A stretch of DNA of 64,000 nucleotides from Muscardinus avellanarius (taxonomy: Eukaryota; Chordata; Mammalia; Rodentia; Gliridae). Below the pieces are notes generated by a model. It did not search any database and had not been told where the DNA came from. It saw only the letters and a list, made by a program, of their open reading frames with translations. This document shows, piece after piece, positions 10,667-22,801 of this stretch. Positions within the stretch are counted from its first letter, which is position 1, and each line of letters begins with the position of its first letter. The translations under genes were made by a program, and so were the position numbers. Where the stretch lies: positions 79,893,108 through 79,957,107 of the forward strand of contig OY726571.1 of NCBI GenBank assembly GCA_963383645.1. Reading direction: 5' to 3'.

Positions 10667-12634
10667 TATTATCAAACATCCTTGACTAGACTATTCCATC
10701 TCTGATTTGGTGAAGATACTTATGCTAGTCTGATTTGGTTTATCTCTGCTTGGTAAAGATACTTATGCTAGTGCAATAGTAACAGAGAACAGATTCTTGA
10801 CTCAACAAGGATTCTAGAACATCTCGGAGCAAGTCCAAATATGGGTTGCTCTCAGTTGACAACTTGCATGACTCTGAGAACAACCATCATCTTTATTCTC
10901 TCAAAAAAGAAATACAAAACAAAACCAAAAAACAACTATCTTCACTTACAACCTCCATCTTTTGGCATTCTGGAAACTGACAAATTGTTGATACAAACCA
11001 GAAGTTTCCACAGACTATTCTGCTCCCATTTTGTTCTGGACATTCCCCTCAAAAGCAAAGTTTCTGGAAAACCTTCCAGAATGCATTGGACACAGAACCC
11101 GGAATGCTTTCATGACTCTATCTCTTATGGCCCTGGGACTGACTAGTGAAGGGTGTGCAAAAGGCACCTAGATTTTGTGGTGAAAATTTGTATGCAGGAA
11201 ATGTTTCCATGCAAAAGCACAGTAAAGTCTGAGTGAACATAGGTAATTCTGTAGGTCTTAGAGCACAGAGGACAGGGCACAGAGTCAATAACAACCCCAA
11301 ACCAAATGAGCCTCTCTCCCATATCACTGCTGGGCTCTCTCTTAGAAGGTAGAGTCTTGCTGAAAGATATGAACAGAAGAGAGATATGACAACCTTCTTT
11401 TTTAGAAATACTCCCTCTAAAAAGTCCCTAACAATGACACTCAGTTGATAATTTTTAAATGGATTTGTGGATAACAAAGGCTATATATAAACCAGTGACA
11501 AAAAAGATAAAGAAGATGAATTAGAGATAACACAATAATATTTCCATAAGATCTGAAAGAAATGAAGTACAAGTTAATAAACTAGAGAAATCAAGTATGC
11601 CTGTGTGAGAAAATCAAAACAACTGTGGACTTTTTGTTAAGGTTTTCTGAGCACACTAGCCCATAAGAATGAGACTATGGCTAAATGATGTTATCTACCC
11701 ATACTTGATATTTTTTAAAGTTACAGGGAAAATTGGACTCTATGGGACCCACTTAATATAGCCTAGAAAAGTCTCCTACAACTTCTTGAATAGATTTCCC
11801 ATTTAAATCGTGTCCTTAAAATTTCTAGAAAAATTGACATATTGTCCCAGCAAAAACAGCTGCTTTAATTCAAACAGTTCTTATAAAAAGCAACAACACA
11901 AAGCTGGTAATAGCAACAAAAACAAAGAAAAAAAACCCCACAAGCAAACCCACAAATGATAAAAGAAGATTCTTTGTCTATTTTTAACATTTGCTTTAAT
12001 ATCAACAGCAACACATTTTTGAAACAAATAATATTCATTTTATCCCAAGTTATTTTCAAATGCAAAGTTCTAAAAACACTCCAAGGCAAGCCTTTGGAAT
12101 CTTTCAACTTAACAAACTCCAGCTGCCTTTTTTAAAAAAAAGTGATTCACTTTTCACTATTTGCTTGAACCTCTTCTGATTTGAGATATGATTGTATTGG
12201 TTCAGAGTTATATTATAAAAGCAAAACTCTAAGAGGATATGGGGTAGGGAGCTTAAAATATTTTAAATTACTTTTTAGTTCATTTGGAGGAGAGCCATGT
12301 CGACTTTGAAACTGTCATAGCAATGAATTCTGAACAGTATATATGCAAACATGAATACAGTATTTCTACCATCATCCTTTAGGATATTGAAAGACATAGG
12401 GAAACAATAGGCTTAGTTATCGTTCATACTGTTTTTTAGCATTGCAGCTAGGTATTGAAAATTGCATTCCCATATTCAATGTGTCTGAGTTTCTGATATG
12501 GTAATGCACGATATGAAGCATGAATATAAAGAAATTTCAACCAGTAGTTAAGTAGAGAGATGTATCATTTGCTGGTAGAATTCCAGACCCTTTGATCATC
12601 TTCCCTACATCTCCTCCCGTTTTGTGTTTTTAAA
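10667..12634. other. unassigned non-coding stretch
   Basis: About 2 kb without a gene. A short tandem duplication lies at about 10700-10772. Frames of 101 codons (10841-11146, +) and 119 codons (11118-11477, -) have no recognisable domain, and 11865-12107 is A/T-rich low complexity. Confidence 0.35.
10700..10772 (+). repeat. short degenerate tandem duplication (about 44-bp period)
   Basis: 'ggtgaagatacttatgctag' at about 10709 recurs as 'ggtaaagatacttatgctag' at about 10752, each preceded by a related 'tctctg' segment. Confidence 0.8.
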
Positions 12635-12915
12635 CACATTTTACTTTGGAGTCAGTTTAGATTGATAGAAAATTACAAAAGTGGCACTAGAAGAATCCCT
12701 TTATTCTCAACCTGTTTCACCCGATGCTTTATATAACCATATAACACTTTATATAACCAGGAACAATTCTCAAGACAAAAATAATGTTGGTACAGCATTT
12801 TTTCAGTTTTTCCACCAATGGCTTTTTCCCGCTCTAGTATCTCATTTTGCATTTACTTGTAAACATCATCAGCTCCACAGGTCAACATTAGGCACTTTCG
12901 ATATGATGCACTGAA
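12635..12915 (-). mobile_element. L1ME-type 3' end, antisense
   Basis: The order of phrases follows the reverse of old L1 3' ends: 'attgatagaaaattacaaaa', a pyrimidine-rich part 'ctcaacctgtttcacccga', 'aataatgttggtacagca', 'cagtttttccaccaatggc', then 'tcattttgcatttacttgta'. Highly diverged. Confidence 0.6.
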
Positions 12916-15388
12916 GACACAATAGACCTTTTTTATGATATCCTCAACAAAAAAAGCATAATTTCAGTCTAATCATGAAGGATCATCAGTCTAACTCAAC
13001 TGAGATAATGAATAAATAACTCATCAGTACTCTTCAATAGCAGAAAATTCTGAGTAGTTGTTAAGAACTGGAGGATATTTAGGTGAAACAAGAGTGTACA
13101 TTATTGTAGCTGTAATGTCTTTTAAAATTACTTTGGCATTGTAGCCAGAAAAGAAAAGAGAAGAGTTAGGAAACAGATGAAGTCCTAGCACAGCAAGACC
13201 GCTGTAAGAGGTTTGGGATGGGGGTGCCCCTCTTTGTACCCATTGAGGCTTATAGGTGTTTGTGGTCAACATCTCAGGGAACTCAGGGATGTGTTTCGTG
13301 GAGCAGAGGTGGAGACCTCCTAGAAGTCACTTCCACCAGAGTTTCTAAGGTGTCATGTCTGTTGAGTGCATGGGTAGAGGTAAAGTATCTCTGTGCAGGA
13401 TCCATGGTTTCTAAAGGTTGTGGATGTATGAGAAGAAATAATGCATTTCTGGGATAGAAATCTTAGAGAGGAAGGCTGGGCAGTGAACTTCAGAATCTGC
13501 TACCTATTTTGTTCGAAGGATGATAGCCAGATACACTGAGTCCAGGAGGAAGAGAAGTCAAAATTAGACATGTTGGAGAAGGGAAGGCATATCTGCATGA
13601 ACCAGATGGCTAGGTAAGTAGAATCCAGGACGTCAAAGAAACCAGTAGAGTGTAAGCAGTTCTACTGAAGATGCGTGTTGCCATATGTCCCTTGTGTTTT
13701 CTAAGCAAGGACCATCCAGGATTATTCCTAAATCTGCACTTTCTGTAACACCATATTCCAAAAATATTTTGAAATAAAATCCAAGGGCTTATGAGTAAAT
13801 TTTTGACTTAGTTCTAAAGTCATGATGATATTTAATATTTTATGCATAACTATGAGTCATTAACTGCTCTTTTCTATTATCAAAATTACAATTGTACAAA
13901 AATAAAAATATTTAAGATATGTTTGTAAAAACAACACTAGTTTCACAAATTACTTTTAAAATTGGGCTTGTATTACAAAAACAACACAAAGTAAATATAT
14001 TTCTTTCTTTTCACAGGCATTTCTCATAAAATAAAATTTTTGTATGTTCATCTAGTTTTTGCTTCTTAGAGGACTCGTGTTAGCACATGGTCCAATAAAA
14101 ATTATAGTTTGTAGGTTGGAAGCAAGATTTTTTTCAGTAAGCCTCATTTATGATATTAAATTGGTGATCATTTTAATATCATGCTGCTAGTTTTCCTTGT
14201 TTACAAGTAACATTGTTTAAAAACTATCCCTTAAGGTACTGAAAGCTTTGGGTTTTTTCCATTAAAACTGCCATGTAGGTCATTTGAGTTGAGATAAGCT
14301 TCCCTAATGAATCATTAACTTGTTACAATTCTCTTCAAGTAAAAGGGATAGTGAAGTCACACCTTGAGGCCACTGTTATTAAACTCACAGCAGCTGAATG
14401 GTTTTTCAGTTAGGCTACTTGGTGCCTCCAAAGATTAAGCCTTCTAGACTGAGTTGCCTGACCTCACTATGAAAGAAAACCCTCATCAACAGCTAATATG
14501 TGTTTTACCAAACACATCCCCTTCACCCAGTCTTGCTCGTTCACCACAACCCAGTTTTTAAGCACTGCTCAGATTCCTGCTCCAACCATTTGTACCCATT
14601 TTGGCTGCCTTCTCCAACAATTTAGGAAAGCCTAGAGGCCAATAAACAAGTAAACTTGGATTGCCAGAAACCACAAGGCCCCAAGTCTAAACTAACAAGT
14701 CTGCTTATTTAGCATAGCTTACACCAGGGCTATGCCATTGCTAGCCTCAGCTGAAGCCATCCAGCGAGCCTCCTGAGGATGCTGGGATCCTGGCGCACCA
14801 CATATGTGAAACACCATCTCCACATGTGAGGACCTGCACTGACCTAAGCAGAGTTTCTGTGATTGTAGTTACACAGCTACATCAAAAAGTTTTCCAGGAC
14901 CTTTGGGATCTAACGTGCTTTTCTTTCTCTAGAACAACTGTATACTAGGGAGGGGGATGGATAAGGAGAAAACACTTGAGATTCTTGGCTTTATTCTTCT
15001 GGTTAGTGAGCTTTACGGTGAGGCTTCCAACAAATAATTGAGCAGAGGCATGAATGTAGCTCAGCCCAGTTTCAGTTGTGTCTGCCACTGATGAACTCTA
15101 AATACAGTGGAATGTTCCATCATGTGTGCCATGGTCTTTTGACTTTTCCACCCTATAAAATCCCCTTGAGAGCAAGAGGGAAATATCTGACATATGTATC
15201 GTTTAATGTCACAACCAGAAATTCGGGACTGACACCATCTACTTCTGTCATTCAGTGAGAACCTCGGGGGTGATCTCCAAGCATCTGCCACCCTGATAAC
15301 TCTGAATCATAGCCAAGTTTTGAAGCTGCTACTCTAGGTTTAGGCAGAGCTGCCACTCTGGTTCTAAGGTATTCATTCCCATACTTTG
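12916..15388. other. unassigned non-coding stretch
   Basis: About 2.5 kb in which I can name neither gene nor repeat. Overlapping opposite frames at 15061-15291 and 15076-15258 are chance. Base composition is ordinary, without microsatellites. Confidence 0.35.
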
Positions 15389-15389
15389 T

Positions 15390-15545
15390 CATGAATCAAT
15401 ATCATTTGGACACTTGATAATACATTGATTTGCTGGACCTCATCCCCAATTCTGGTTTAGAAGGGCATCCCCAGTTCTAGGACATGTTAATGATACTGAT
15501 CCAGGGAAAACACTTGGAGAACCAATACTCTAAGGAGTGCCAGGC
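15390..15545. mobile_element. MER5-like non-autonomous hAT DNA transposon
   Basis: Wording typical of MER5A is present: 'atatcatttggacacttg', 'ctggacctcatccccaatt' and, at the other end, 'gttaatgatactgatccagg' with 'cacttggagaaccaat'. The two ends are weakly complementary, as in that terminal-inverted-repeat element. Confidence 0.55.
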
Positions 15546-15688
15546 TTCCCAGAAAACCTACTTAATAGACTTCAGCTCATATTTCAGTTGCTTTATCACC
15601 TGAACACCTCTATCCACGAGAGAACGAAGACATTAAATATTTTCAGTGAGTACACCAAGCACATTGTACCTCAAACAAAATAATCAGA

Positions 15689-15717
<29 letters not shown>
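15689..15717 (+). repeat. (TG)n microsatellite at a SINE tail
   Basis: About 14 TG units abut the ID half of the antisense SINE that follows. Confidence 0.95.
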
Positions 15718-15721
<4 letters not shown>

Positions 15722-15876
15722 GGGGATTGAACTCAGGAGTGTTCTACCTCTGAGCTACACTCATGGTCCTTTTTAAAATTTTGTTTTGAAACAAGGTCTC
15801 AGTAGAGAGTCTTGATGTATTATTGAGGCTATCTTCAAACTGTGATCCTCCTGTTTCAGCCTCCCAAGTACTGGGA
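15718..15876 (-). mobile_element. B1-ID dimeric SINE, antisense, 5'-truncated
   Basis: 'ttactggggattgaactcag', 'tctgagctacactcatggtc', 'ttgttttgaaacaaggtctc', then 'cctcccaagtactgggac', where it stops short of the usual 'cgtgcaccaccacgcc' end. Confidence 0.85.
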
Positions 15877-16068
15877 CAAACTCACATTCTCTGAAAGAAG
15901 AAGAGGACAGAGATCTGGGAGGACAATACTTTCTAAAATTAAGTTTTATGTCAAGTAAACATAAAAAAAATATTATAGTATCCTTCTCTTATCCACAGCT
16001 TCACTTTCCATTATTTTAATTTCTCAGAGTCAACCATGTCTGAAATTAAAAAGAAAATAAAAATTCTA

Positions 16069-16239
16069 AGCCAGGCATGGCGGTACACTCCTTTAACCCC
16101 ACTACTAGGGAGACTGAAACAGGAGGATGCCTATTTAAGGACAGCCTTCACAACTCAGACTCTCTCTCAAAATAAAAATTTAAAAAGGCTGGAGTATAGC
16201 TCTGAGGTAGAACTTTCCTGGGTCCCATCCCCAGTACCA
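16069..16239 (+). mobile_element. B1-ID dimeric SINE
   Basis: 'agccaggcatggcggtacac' to 'ggtcccatccccagtacc', with an internal A-rich linker. Confidence 0.85.
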
Positions 16240-16255
16240 AAAATGTCTGACTCTA

Positions 16256-16474
16256 ACTGGGCATGGTGGAGCACGCATGCAATCCCAGCATTTGGGGGCT
16301 GAGAGAGGACGACTGCGGTTCGCAGACAGCCTCAGCTATTACTTAGTGAGGCTCTTTGCAACTCAGCGAGACCCTGTTTCAAAATAAAGGATAAAAATAA
16401 GGCTGAGAATGTAGGTTGGAGATAGAATGCCATTGGATTCCATTCTAAGTATTGAAAAGAAAAAAAAAAAAAAG
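16256..16474 (+). mobile_element. B1-ID dimeric SINE
   Basis: 'ctgggcatggtggagcacgc' through 'gcgagaccctgtttcaaaat' and the ID half 'ggctgagaatgtaggttgga', ending in poly(A). It lies 17 bp after the previous SINE and abuts an LTR remnant. Confidence 0.85.
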
Positions 16475-16850
16475 CCTGGCTCCATTATTCTAGGTTTGGG
16501 ATGAGGCAGAACATCATGGCAGAAGGGCGTGAGGAGGCAGAGTTGCTCACTTCCTGGGAGCTTTTCAGAAAGAGGGAAGACTGGACACAAGGCATAGCTC
16601 CCAAGGGCATACCGTTGGCGACCTGATTCCTCCAAGTAGACCCACCACCTAAATTTTTCACCACCTCCCCATCATACCATCAAATCATGACTCCATTCAA
16701 TGACCAATCCAGGGGTGGGGTCCAATCCCACCTAACCCAATCCATTCCCAAGCTTCACCTCTAAACCCAGTGCTGTACTGGGGACCAAGCCTTCAGTTCA
16801 CACTGTCCCAGTGCCTTTGTGGGACAATCCAGTACATGATAGCTTTTATT
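16475..16850 (-). mobile_element. MaLR-type LTR remnant, antisense
   Basis: The order 'gaggcagaacatcatggcag', 'agggcgtgaggaggcaga', 'cctccaagtagacccacca', 'ccaccacctccccatcatac' and 'ggggaccaagccttcagttc' is characteristic of reversed MST/MaLR-like LTRs in rodents. Boundaries are approximate. Confidence 0.65.
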
Positions 16851-17739
16851 TTATTCAAGTAGCCCTTATTTTATTTAATACTGCCACCCTCCAAAAAACT
16901 GTAGTGATGCTCAAAATCCAGATATCCCAAAGAGAAGCCATAAACTGGTTTTTCTTGAAATAAAAATTAATGTTTTCAATGTAGGAAGTAAACATTGTAT
17001 GCCGAGGTTGCCGATACCTTTATTAAGAACAAATTTTCTATCTATGAAATTGTGAAGGAGGTAAAAGAGACCCCTGCATATTGTGCTGTCCCATCTCAAC
17101 TGGAAAATTAATTATTGCAGTGTATGATAAATGCTTACTTAAGGCTTTAAATCACAAGGCTTGATACTATTCTTGGTTTCAGACATCCATGGAAGATTAC
17201 ATCTTCGGATATATGTTAAGATATATTTCTTATAGGTAAGGGGGACAGCTCTATTTTTCTTTTCACACTGGAGCAAACAAAAGTTTTTGAAGCCTGGATG
17301 GTGGACAGTACTCCTGGCCCAGGTGCCCTGACTACTCCCTCTCTGTCCATGCAATAAAGGCCAAGGGGCTCCAAGCTCTGTGGGGTAGATAATGAAACTC
17401 TGGGTCAGGAACTCATGCTATCTGCTGAAGACATGTACTAAGGTAAGCTACTATCTCCTCCTTGGTATGATTATCCATTCTCTAAAGAAAAGATATATAT
17501 ACACCAGCAACTCCACCAAGAGTCACTGTAGGTAGGAGCAGTTGTGATGGAGAGTTAACGGCTTGTGGCAGCCACCCTGGGTCACTAGTGAATCCTCTAT
17601 GCAGTAGGAGGGTGGGGGAGTACAGGGGATTGGTTAGTACTTTAGTCACATCTAGCTCCAATCTTGTTTTCTCACACACTCTTCCTGCCAGATCCTGGCT
17701 CACACCCTGAGCTTTAGAGTCTAGAGTCACTGCGTGTCA
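16851..17739. other. unassigned non-coding stretch
   Basis: No gene or nameable repeat. Minus-strand frames of 62-82 codons carry no domain. Confidence 0.35.
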
Positions 17740-18240
17740 GTCAGCAAAGTGGCTGCAGGAACACACAGCAGCATAAAGTGTTCCAATGCCCGCGATTTCC
17801 TCTTACTTCCCGCACACTGTGCCCATTTGCAATGATTACGATGCTTCCCATCCCGTAATGGCTGACTCTGAAGGGGAAGTCGGCCTTAAAACGCCTTGGC
17901 GCAGGGCAATTTTAAAAGATTTGAAAGCTTTTCCCTTGAAGCCACAAATGTCCTGAAAGCTTCTGGGCGCTTGACTCCATTCTATCCCACAGATCTGACC
18001 AAGCGCCTCTGCCGTCAGCCACAGAGACGCTGAAAAATATCTGTCGATAATCATTAAGTCGTTCCTACCACATCAGATGACTCTATTGCTCTTATGAAAG
18101 CTGGAATTATTTTCACTTGAGAAACTTCAGGCCTGCTATTTCTTTCACTAAAAGAATGGAGCCCATTGGTAAAGATTACATAAAAGCATCGGTTTGCATC
18201 TCAAACGCGCCTCATTGTATATAAATAAAATGTAAGCACC
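17740..18240. other. candidate conserved non-coding element (unproven)
   Basis: A complex 500-bp island with no repeat wording that keeps CpGs outside any SINE, for example 'cccgcgatttcctc', 'aagtcggccttaaaacgcct', 'ctgtcgataatcattaagtc' and 'catctcaaacgcgcctc'. CpG retention in single-copy mammalian DNA can reflect selection or low methylation. A 72-codon minus frame at 17836-18054 has no domain and no clear splice context. Confidence 0.35.
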
Positions 18241-18437
18241 TCGAGTGTGTATGTGTCTCTATTGTGTGGAAAAGAAAGTGATGCAGGAGTTTCCCCAATC
18301 CTGATGACATTGTGACTGGTGCTCTCTGCTGACCGCGGAGGCTTACTGTGGGTCTGTTCCACAGACATAGAACCACACATCTACCACCCTTTGGTCTGCT
18401 ACAGTAGCAGCGGTTTCTTTATTTCTCAGCCTGTTCA

Positions 18438-18467
18438 TTCTTCTTTTTCTCCTCCTCCTCCTCCTCC

Positions 18468-18535
<68 letters not shown>

Positions 18536-18572
18536 CTCCTCCTCTTCTTCCTCCTCCTCTTCCTCTTCCTCC

Positions 18573-18607
<35 letters not shown>

Positions 18608-18623
18608 CTCCTCCTCCTCCTTC

Positions 18624-18655
<32 letters not shown>

Positions 18656-18737
18656 CTCCTCCTCCTCCTCCTCTTCCTCCTCCTCTTCTTCCTCCTCCTC
18701 CTCTTCCTCTTCCTCCTTCTCTTCCTCCTCCTCCTCC

Positions 18738-18789
<52 letters not shown>

Positions 18790-18811
18790 TCTCCTCTTCT
18801 TTTTCTCCTTT
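18438..18811 (+). repeat. polypyrimidine (CCT/CTT)n tract
   Basis: About 370 bp of nearly uninterrupted C/T, built of CCTCCT and CTTCCT triplet blocks, immediately next to the ID half of an antisense SINE. It looks like an expanded SINE tail. The 177-codon Pro/Leu frame and 157-codon Arg/Lys frame across it are repeat translation. Confidence 0.97.
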
Positions 18812-19016
18812 GTCATACTGGAGATTTGAACCCAGGGGTGTCCTACCTCTGAGCTACACTTTCAGCCATATACATATTTTTTATTTTATTTTAAAGCAGA
18901 GTTTCACTAATTTGCTGGGGGCCTCACCAAGTTGCTGAGGCTGACCTCAAACTGCTGATCCTCCTAGCTCAGCCTTCAAGTACTCGGATTACAGACATGC
19001 GTCGTGGTGCCCAGCT
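18812..19016 (-). mobile_element. B1-ID dimeric SINE, antisense
   Basis: 'catactggagatttgaaccc', 'tctgagctacactttcagcc', 'ttgctgaggctgacctcaaa', 'agtactcggattacagacat', then 'gtggtgcccagct'. The pyrimidine tract occupies the tail position. Confidence 0.88.
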
Positions 19017-21685
19017 ATTTCTCAGGCTTCTTACATCTTGCTCAGGGTCAGGCCTCCTGGCTCTGACTGCCTCTGAGAAGGATCATCCAACTGCTGTGGG
19101 CTCTTGAGGGGCAACAGTAGCTTTAAGTAATTGTTGTCAGGACAGGCATCAGCAAATTCCATGTCAGGAAGTGGTGTTTGATCTCTGTAACTCAAAGATC
19201 TCACTTCTATTGTCTCTAAGCATTACTTTTAAGTGTTAAATTATGTGAATTATGCACTCATTACTACCTTCATGATTTTGTAAAAGTGGAAATGTGATGT
19301 TTTTGTTGTTCTTGACAAATCAGCTTAGTTACTTGCGCATACCCTGACATTTGGGATGTCTTATCTAATCATCATTAAAGAAGGTGTCACACTGCTTCGA
19401 TTCAAATTAATGTGAGTTTCTTCATCGACTAGCCACTCGGTAAGCTTCCATTGAGCACCCCTGTCCTGCATGTTAGACTCAGTGGTCACTGCAGGATGTG
19501 TGTCAGCAAGCAGAAAAGTTTCAAGTCTTGGTAAGCTCAGATTTGCCCAGGAAAGTATTTTAGTCATCTTTGTTTCTTAGCTAGGCTCTTGTAATTATAG
19601 GATGCATTTATTTCAGGTAGTTTTCTAAATATGGTAGGAGGAAGAAAATGACAGGAAATCTTTCTCTAGTATCCAGAATGAGCCCTTCCTCTGATCTCCT
19701 TTACTTTAGCTTTATTATTCTCCTTTATTTTTTGACCTTTGGTCCCCAGCTCACATTAACATTAACTGCCTACTTATGACTGTCTGTTATTAGATGATGA
19801 GTTTTCTTGAGCAAGAGAAATGAACTTTCATGTGTACTCCACATCAATCCATGGCATTCTTCCTTGCCCTGTTAGCAGATACAGGAGTCATCATCACATG
19901 AGAACTCAAGATATGTGGATGGATGGATGGATGGATGGATGGATGGATGGATGGATGGATGGATGGATGTGGTTATAGAGGAATAAACAAGTGGATGGAT
20001 AGATAGATGGATTTATGGATGAAAGGATAGATGGATACCCAGATGTACTCAAGTGAGAGTCTATTATACTGGCACTTTATTGAAGTATAGAGCAAAGCTC
20101 ATTCATTTCCCATGGCTTCCTCATAATTCTATATTTATTCATACTCTGAAGGATTTCTGTCAAAGCAAAGCAGTGCCTATGCCAGTAAACAGGGGAGGGA
20201 AATTATATTTTGCCATGAAGAAAAAGTCTTCATAGATCCTGAAAGGTATCCCAGAGAGCATCCAGTTCAACCCCTTGCTTTAGAGATGAGAAAAGCTACC
20301 ATGTAAAAGTGTTTTTTCAGTATTCTTTCCTCTCAGCCAAGGCCTCTTCCCAGTGCACAGCATGGACCACATTTGTAAACAAGAGAGAAATGGGCAACAT
20401 CATGAGTGTCTTTGACAATTCAGTGTAAACGTGAATGGACAGATGGCTCACCAGGCCTCCTGGAGGCCAGCCAGAGGTCTGGGCAGAAGGATAGGGCACC
20501 TTGAATTTGTATTTGCTTAAGAGACAGCAGAACATTTACCCAGAATGTGCGGCAGATGCTGTGTCTTTCCATCTGCCTTGGTTCTGCAGCTGAGCCTGAG
20601 ATGTGTAGCCATGCCCCATGTAGTAATTCAATGTGTTAGTCCCTAACAAGAGAAAATGTTAAAAGACAGAACAAAATAACAACACCGACAAAAATCCAAA
20701 GTCTGGATGACTCCAAAATGTTACTGAACCCATGCTAGATGTCACCTAATTAGAAAATAAGTGTAAGATGTAACATCATGGAACACTCAGAGAAAAAGCA
20801 ATAGGACAAAAGAGGTTTGAGTAGAATTATTGCATATGTTAAAAGAATGACATTTTTCTTAATTATCCAAATAAATACTAAAGTCATGTTTTTCAACTTA
20901 TCACACACAAAATATGATGTTTATGTGATTTCAGAGGCCAATAAGACGTTCTTCCTGTCCCCAAAGTAACTTCTACACATTTCAGCATGAGAAATCACTC
21001 CCTGATGATAGAAAAGGAACCCTCAAAAGTTCAAACCATGTGTATGCATCAATTCGCAAGATACAAAGTATACCCTCAGTAGTTCATGACTTCATGCACA
21101 CATCTGTAATGATAAAGCACAGAATAAATTGCCAAGTTTGCCAATGAGAGAGCGGGTACCTTATGTCTCTAGGCCTGCCAATCCTAGCTTGAAGAGTTCC
21201 ACATTGTATAATATGATGCAACACGCCACTCCTTTCCCACATAGCTCTTAAGAGGCTTTTAGTGACAAGAAGAGACTATCGAGGTCCAACTAGCTTCTCA
21301 TCTGCTTTCACCTCAGGGTTCGGCCTTTGCAACTGAGAGGTGAACAGGAAATCCAACTCTAAGTGGCTTGGTCCTTTATCTCTGCACGATTCTCCCATGC
21401 CTACCCTGTTCATCCTGAGCTACATTCTCAGGATGGCTTCCTCATTACAAGAGAATAGCCAGGGCTACTGTAGGCCTCATATCTGTACAACTCACCATTC
21501 AGAGCAAGAGAGTCTTCTTCCTCTGCCCAAAGTCACGGAACTCAATCTTATTGGACGAAGCTCCAATCACCGTGTAATATTTTGACTGCATGGGACCGAT
21601 TGTGGCCAAGAATTCAAGTGTCAAACCTGCACAGGGCAGAGATAGAGGGCTCCTGGGAAGACCATCACAGTGCAGACTACTAGTT
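19017..21685. other. unassigned non-coding stretch with a GGAT microsatellite
   Basis: About 2.7 kb without a gene. About 20240-20300 contains 'cagttcaaccccttgctt ... gagatgag' wording that may be an ancient MIR/L3-type scrap, held at low confidence. Frames up to 81 codons show no domain. Confidence 0.35.
19917..19968 (+). repeat. (GGAT)n microsatellite
   Basis: About 13 GGAT units, followed after 24 bp by a second, impure GGAT/AGAT block at about 19992-20037. Confidence 0.97.
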
Positions 21686-22090
21686 ACTGTAAAATGCTAA
21701 TTAAATAATTAGGAAACCACTGCTCTGTGGCTGGCTCTATTCTTTGAGTTCCTGTATAACAAGCAGCAGCCTAATTCAGTACTGAACAAACCAAACCTAA
21801 CAGGAGTGTAACAAAGCCCAAGTTTCAACCATACTCATTAAACCATACCCAAATTATACAGATTCCTCATTTCACCATGCACAGATAGAGGAGATATCCT
21901 AGCTGTAGCCAATCAGGTGATTTCTCTACTTCACTTATAAAAATAAGCACACTGCTCACGCTGCTGGACAGAGCTCTCTGAATATCTTCTTCTCAGTACT
22001 GCCCAGGTCATGTAGTATTCTTTTCTCCAATAAGCTCTGCTAAATTTAATTTTCTAAATGTTTTAATCATTACTATTGTTATTAACAAGA
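21686..22090 (+). mobile_element. probable solo LTR of an endogenous retrovirus
   Basis: A plausible LTR plan appears in order: 'gtagccaatcaggtgattt' (CCAAT box) near 21907, 'cttataaaaataagcac' (TATA-like) near 21936, then about 90 bp later 'ctccaataagctctgctaaa', which resembles the polyadenylation region of mammalian ERV LTRs. No gag, pol or env remnant is seen beside it. Ends and family are unresolved. Confidence 0.5.
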
Positions 22091-22424
22091 AAAAAAGGAA
22101 ATTGTCATGGTGATTGAGGAATTAAAAAATAAAGTAAAAGATGGCAGCTCCAGACCATGGGGTAAATCTGAAAGGGAGAGTGCTGACAGATTCCAAGGCA
22201 GAGTTCTGCACCCTTGCATTAGTATATCTCAGTAGCAGGGGGTAAAAAAAGTGTAAAGCATTGTTTTTAGTTGAGGCAGCTTCAGAAAGAGAGAGAAGGG
22301 CATGAATTGGTGTTTATTGCACGAATGCAAGAATTTACAAATATTTGCTGCAAATCTCACAGTATATGATACCAGTAATACATCGTAAATGCCAAAATAT
22401 CCACATTAGGGGGATATTTTTTTC
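22091..22424. other. unassigned non-coding stretch
   Basis: No gene or nameable repeat. Confidence 0.3.
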
Positions 22425-22433
22425 TTATCACTT

Positions 22434-22643
22434 TTTTTTTTTTTTTGCAGGTCTGGGGATGGAACCCAGGGGCATTTGACCTCTGAGATACAGCCCCTGC
22501 CCTGTTTTTTATTTGCTTTTTGAAACAGGGTCTCACTGAGTTGCAAAGGGCCTCACTAAGTAGCTGAGGCTGTCCACAAACCGCGATCCTCTGGTCTCAG
22601 TCTCCCAAAGGCTGGAATTACAAGTGTGCGCCACGCCCAGCTG
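22434..22643 (-). mobile_element. B1-ID dimeric SINE, antisense
   Basis: Poly(T), 'aggtctggggatggaaccca', 'gacctctgagatacagcccc', 'ttttgaaacagggtctcact', 'aaccgcgatcctctggtctc', then 'gtgcgccacgcccagct'. A likely duplication 'ttatcac/ttatcgc' plus T-run flanks it at about 22425 and 22644. Confidence 0.9.
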
Positions 22644-22801
22644 TTATCGCCTTTTTTTCCTGTATGAGTACAGATCAACAGAGTAACAAAAAGATTCTAC
22701 CAGTTACTCAACATTCTGACAGGGAAAAATTAAGAGAAACAATAATGTTTTCTTTTAACTTACTAATCTACTCATCTCTATTTTATTCTTTGCATATTCT
22801 T

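Noticed and set aside
18319..18852. 177-codon Pro/Leu-rich frame and 157-codon Arg/Lys-rich opposite frame
   Set aside because: Both are the CCT/CTT tract read through; the C-terminal end is SINE sequence.
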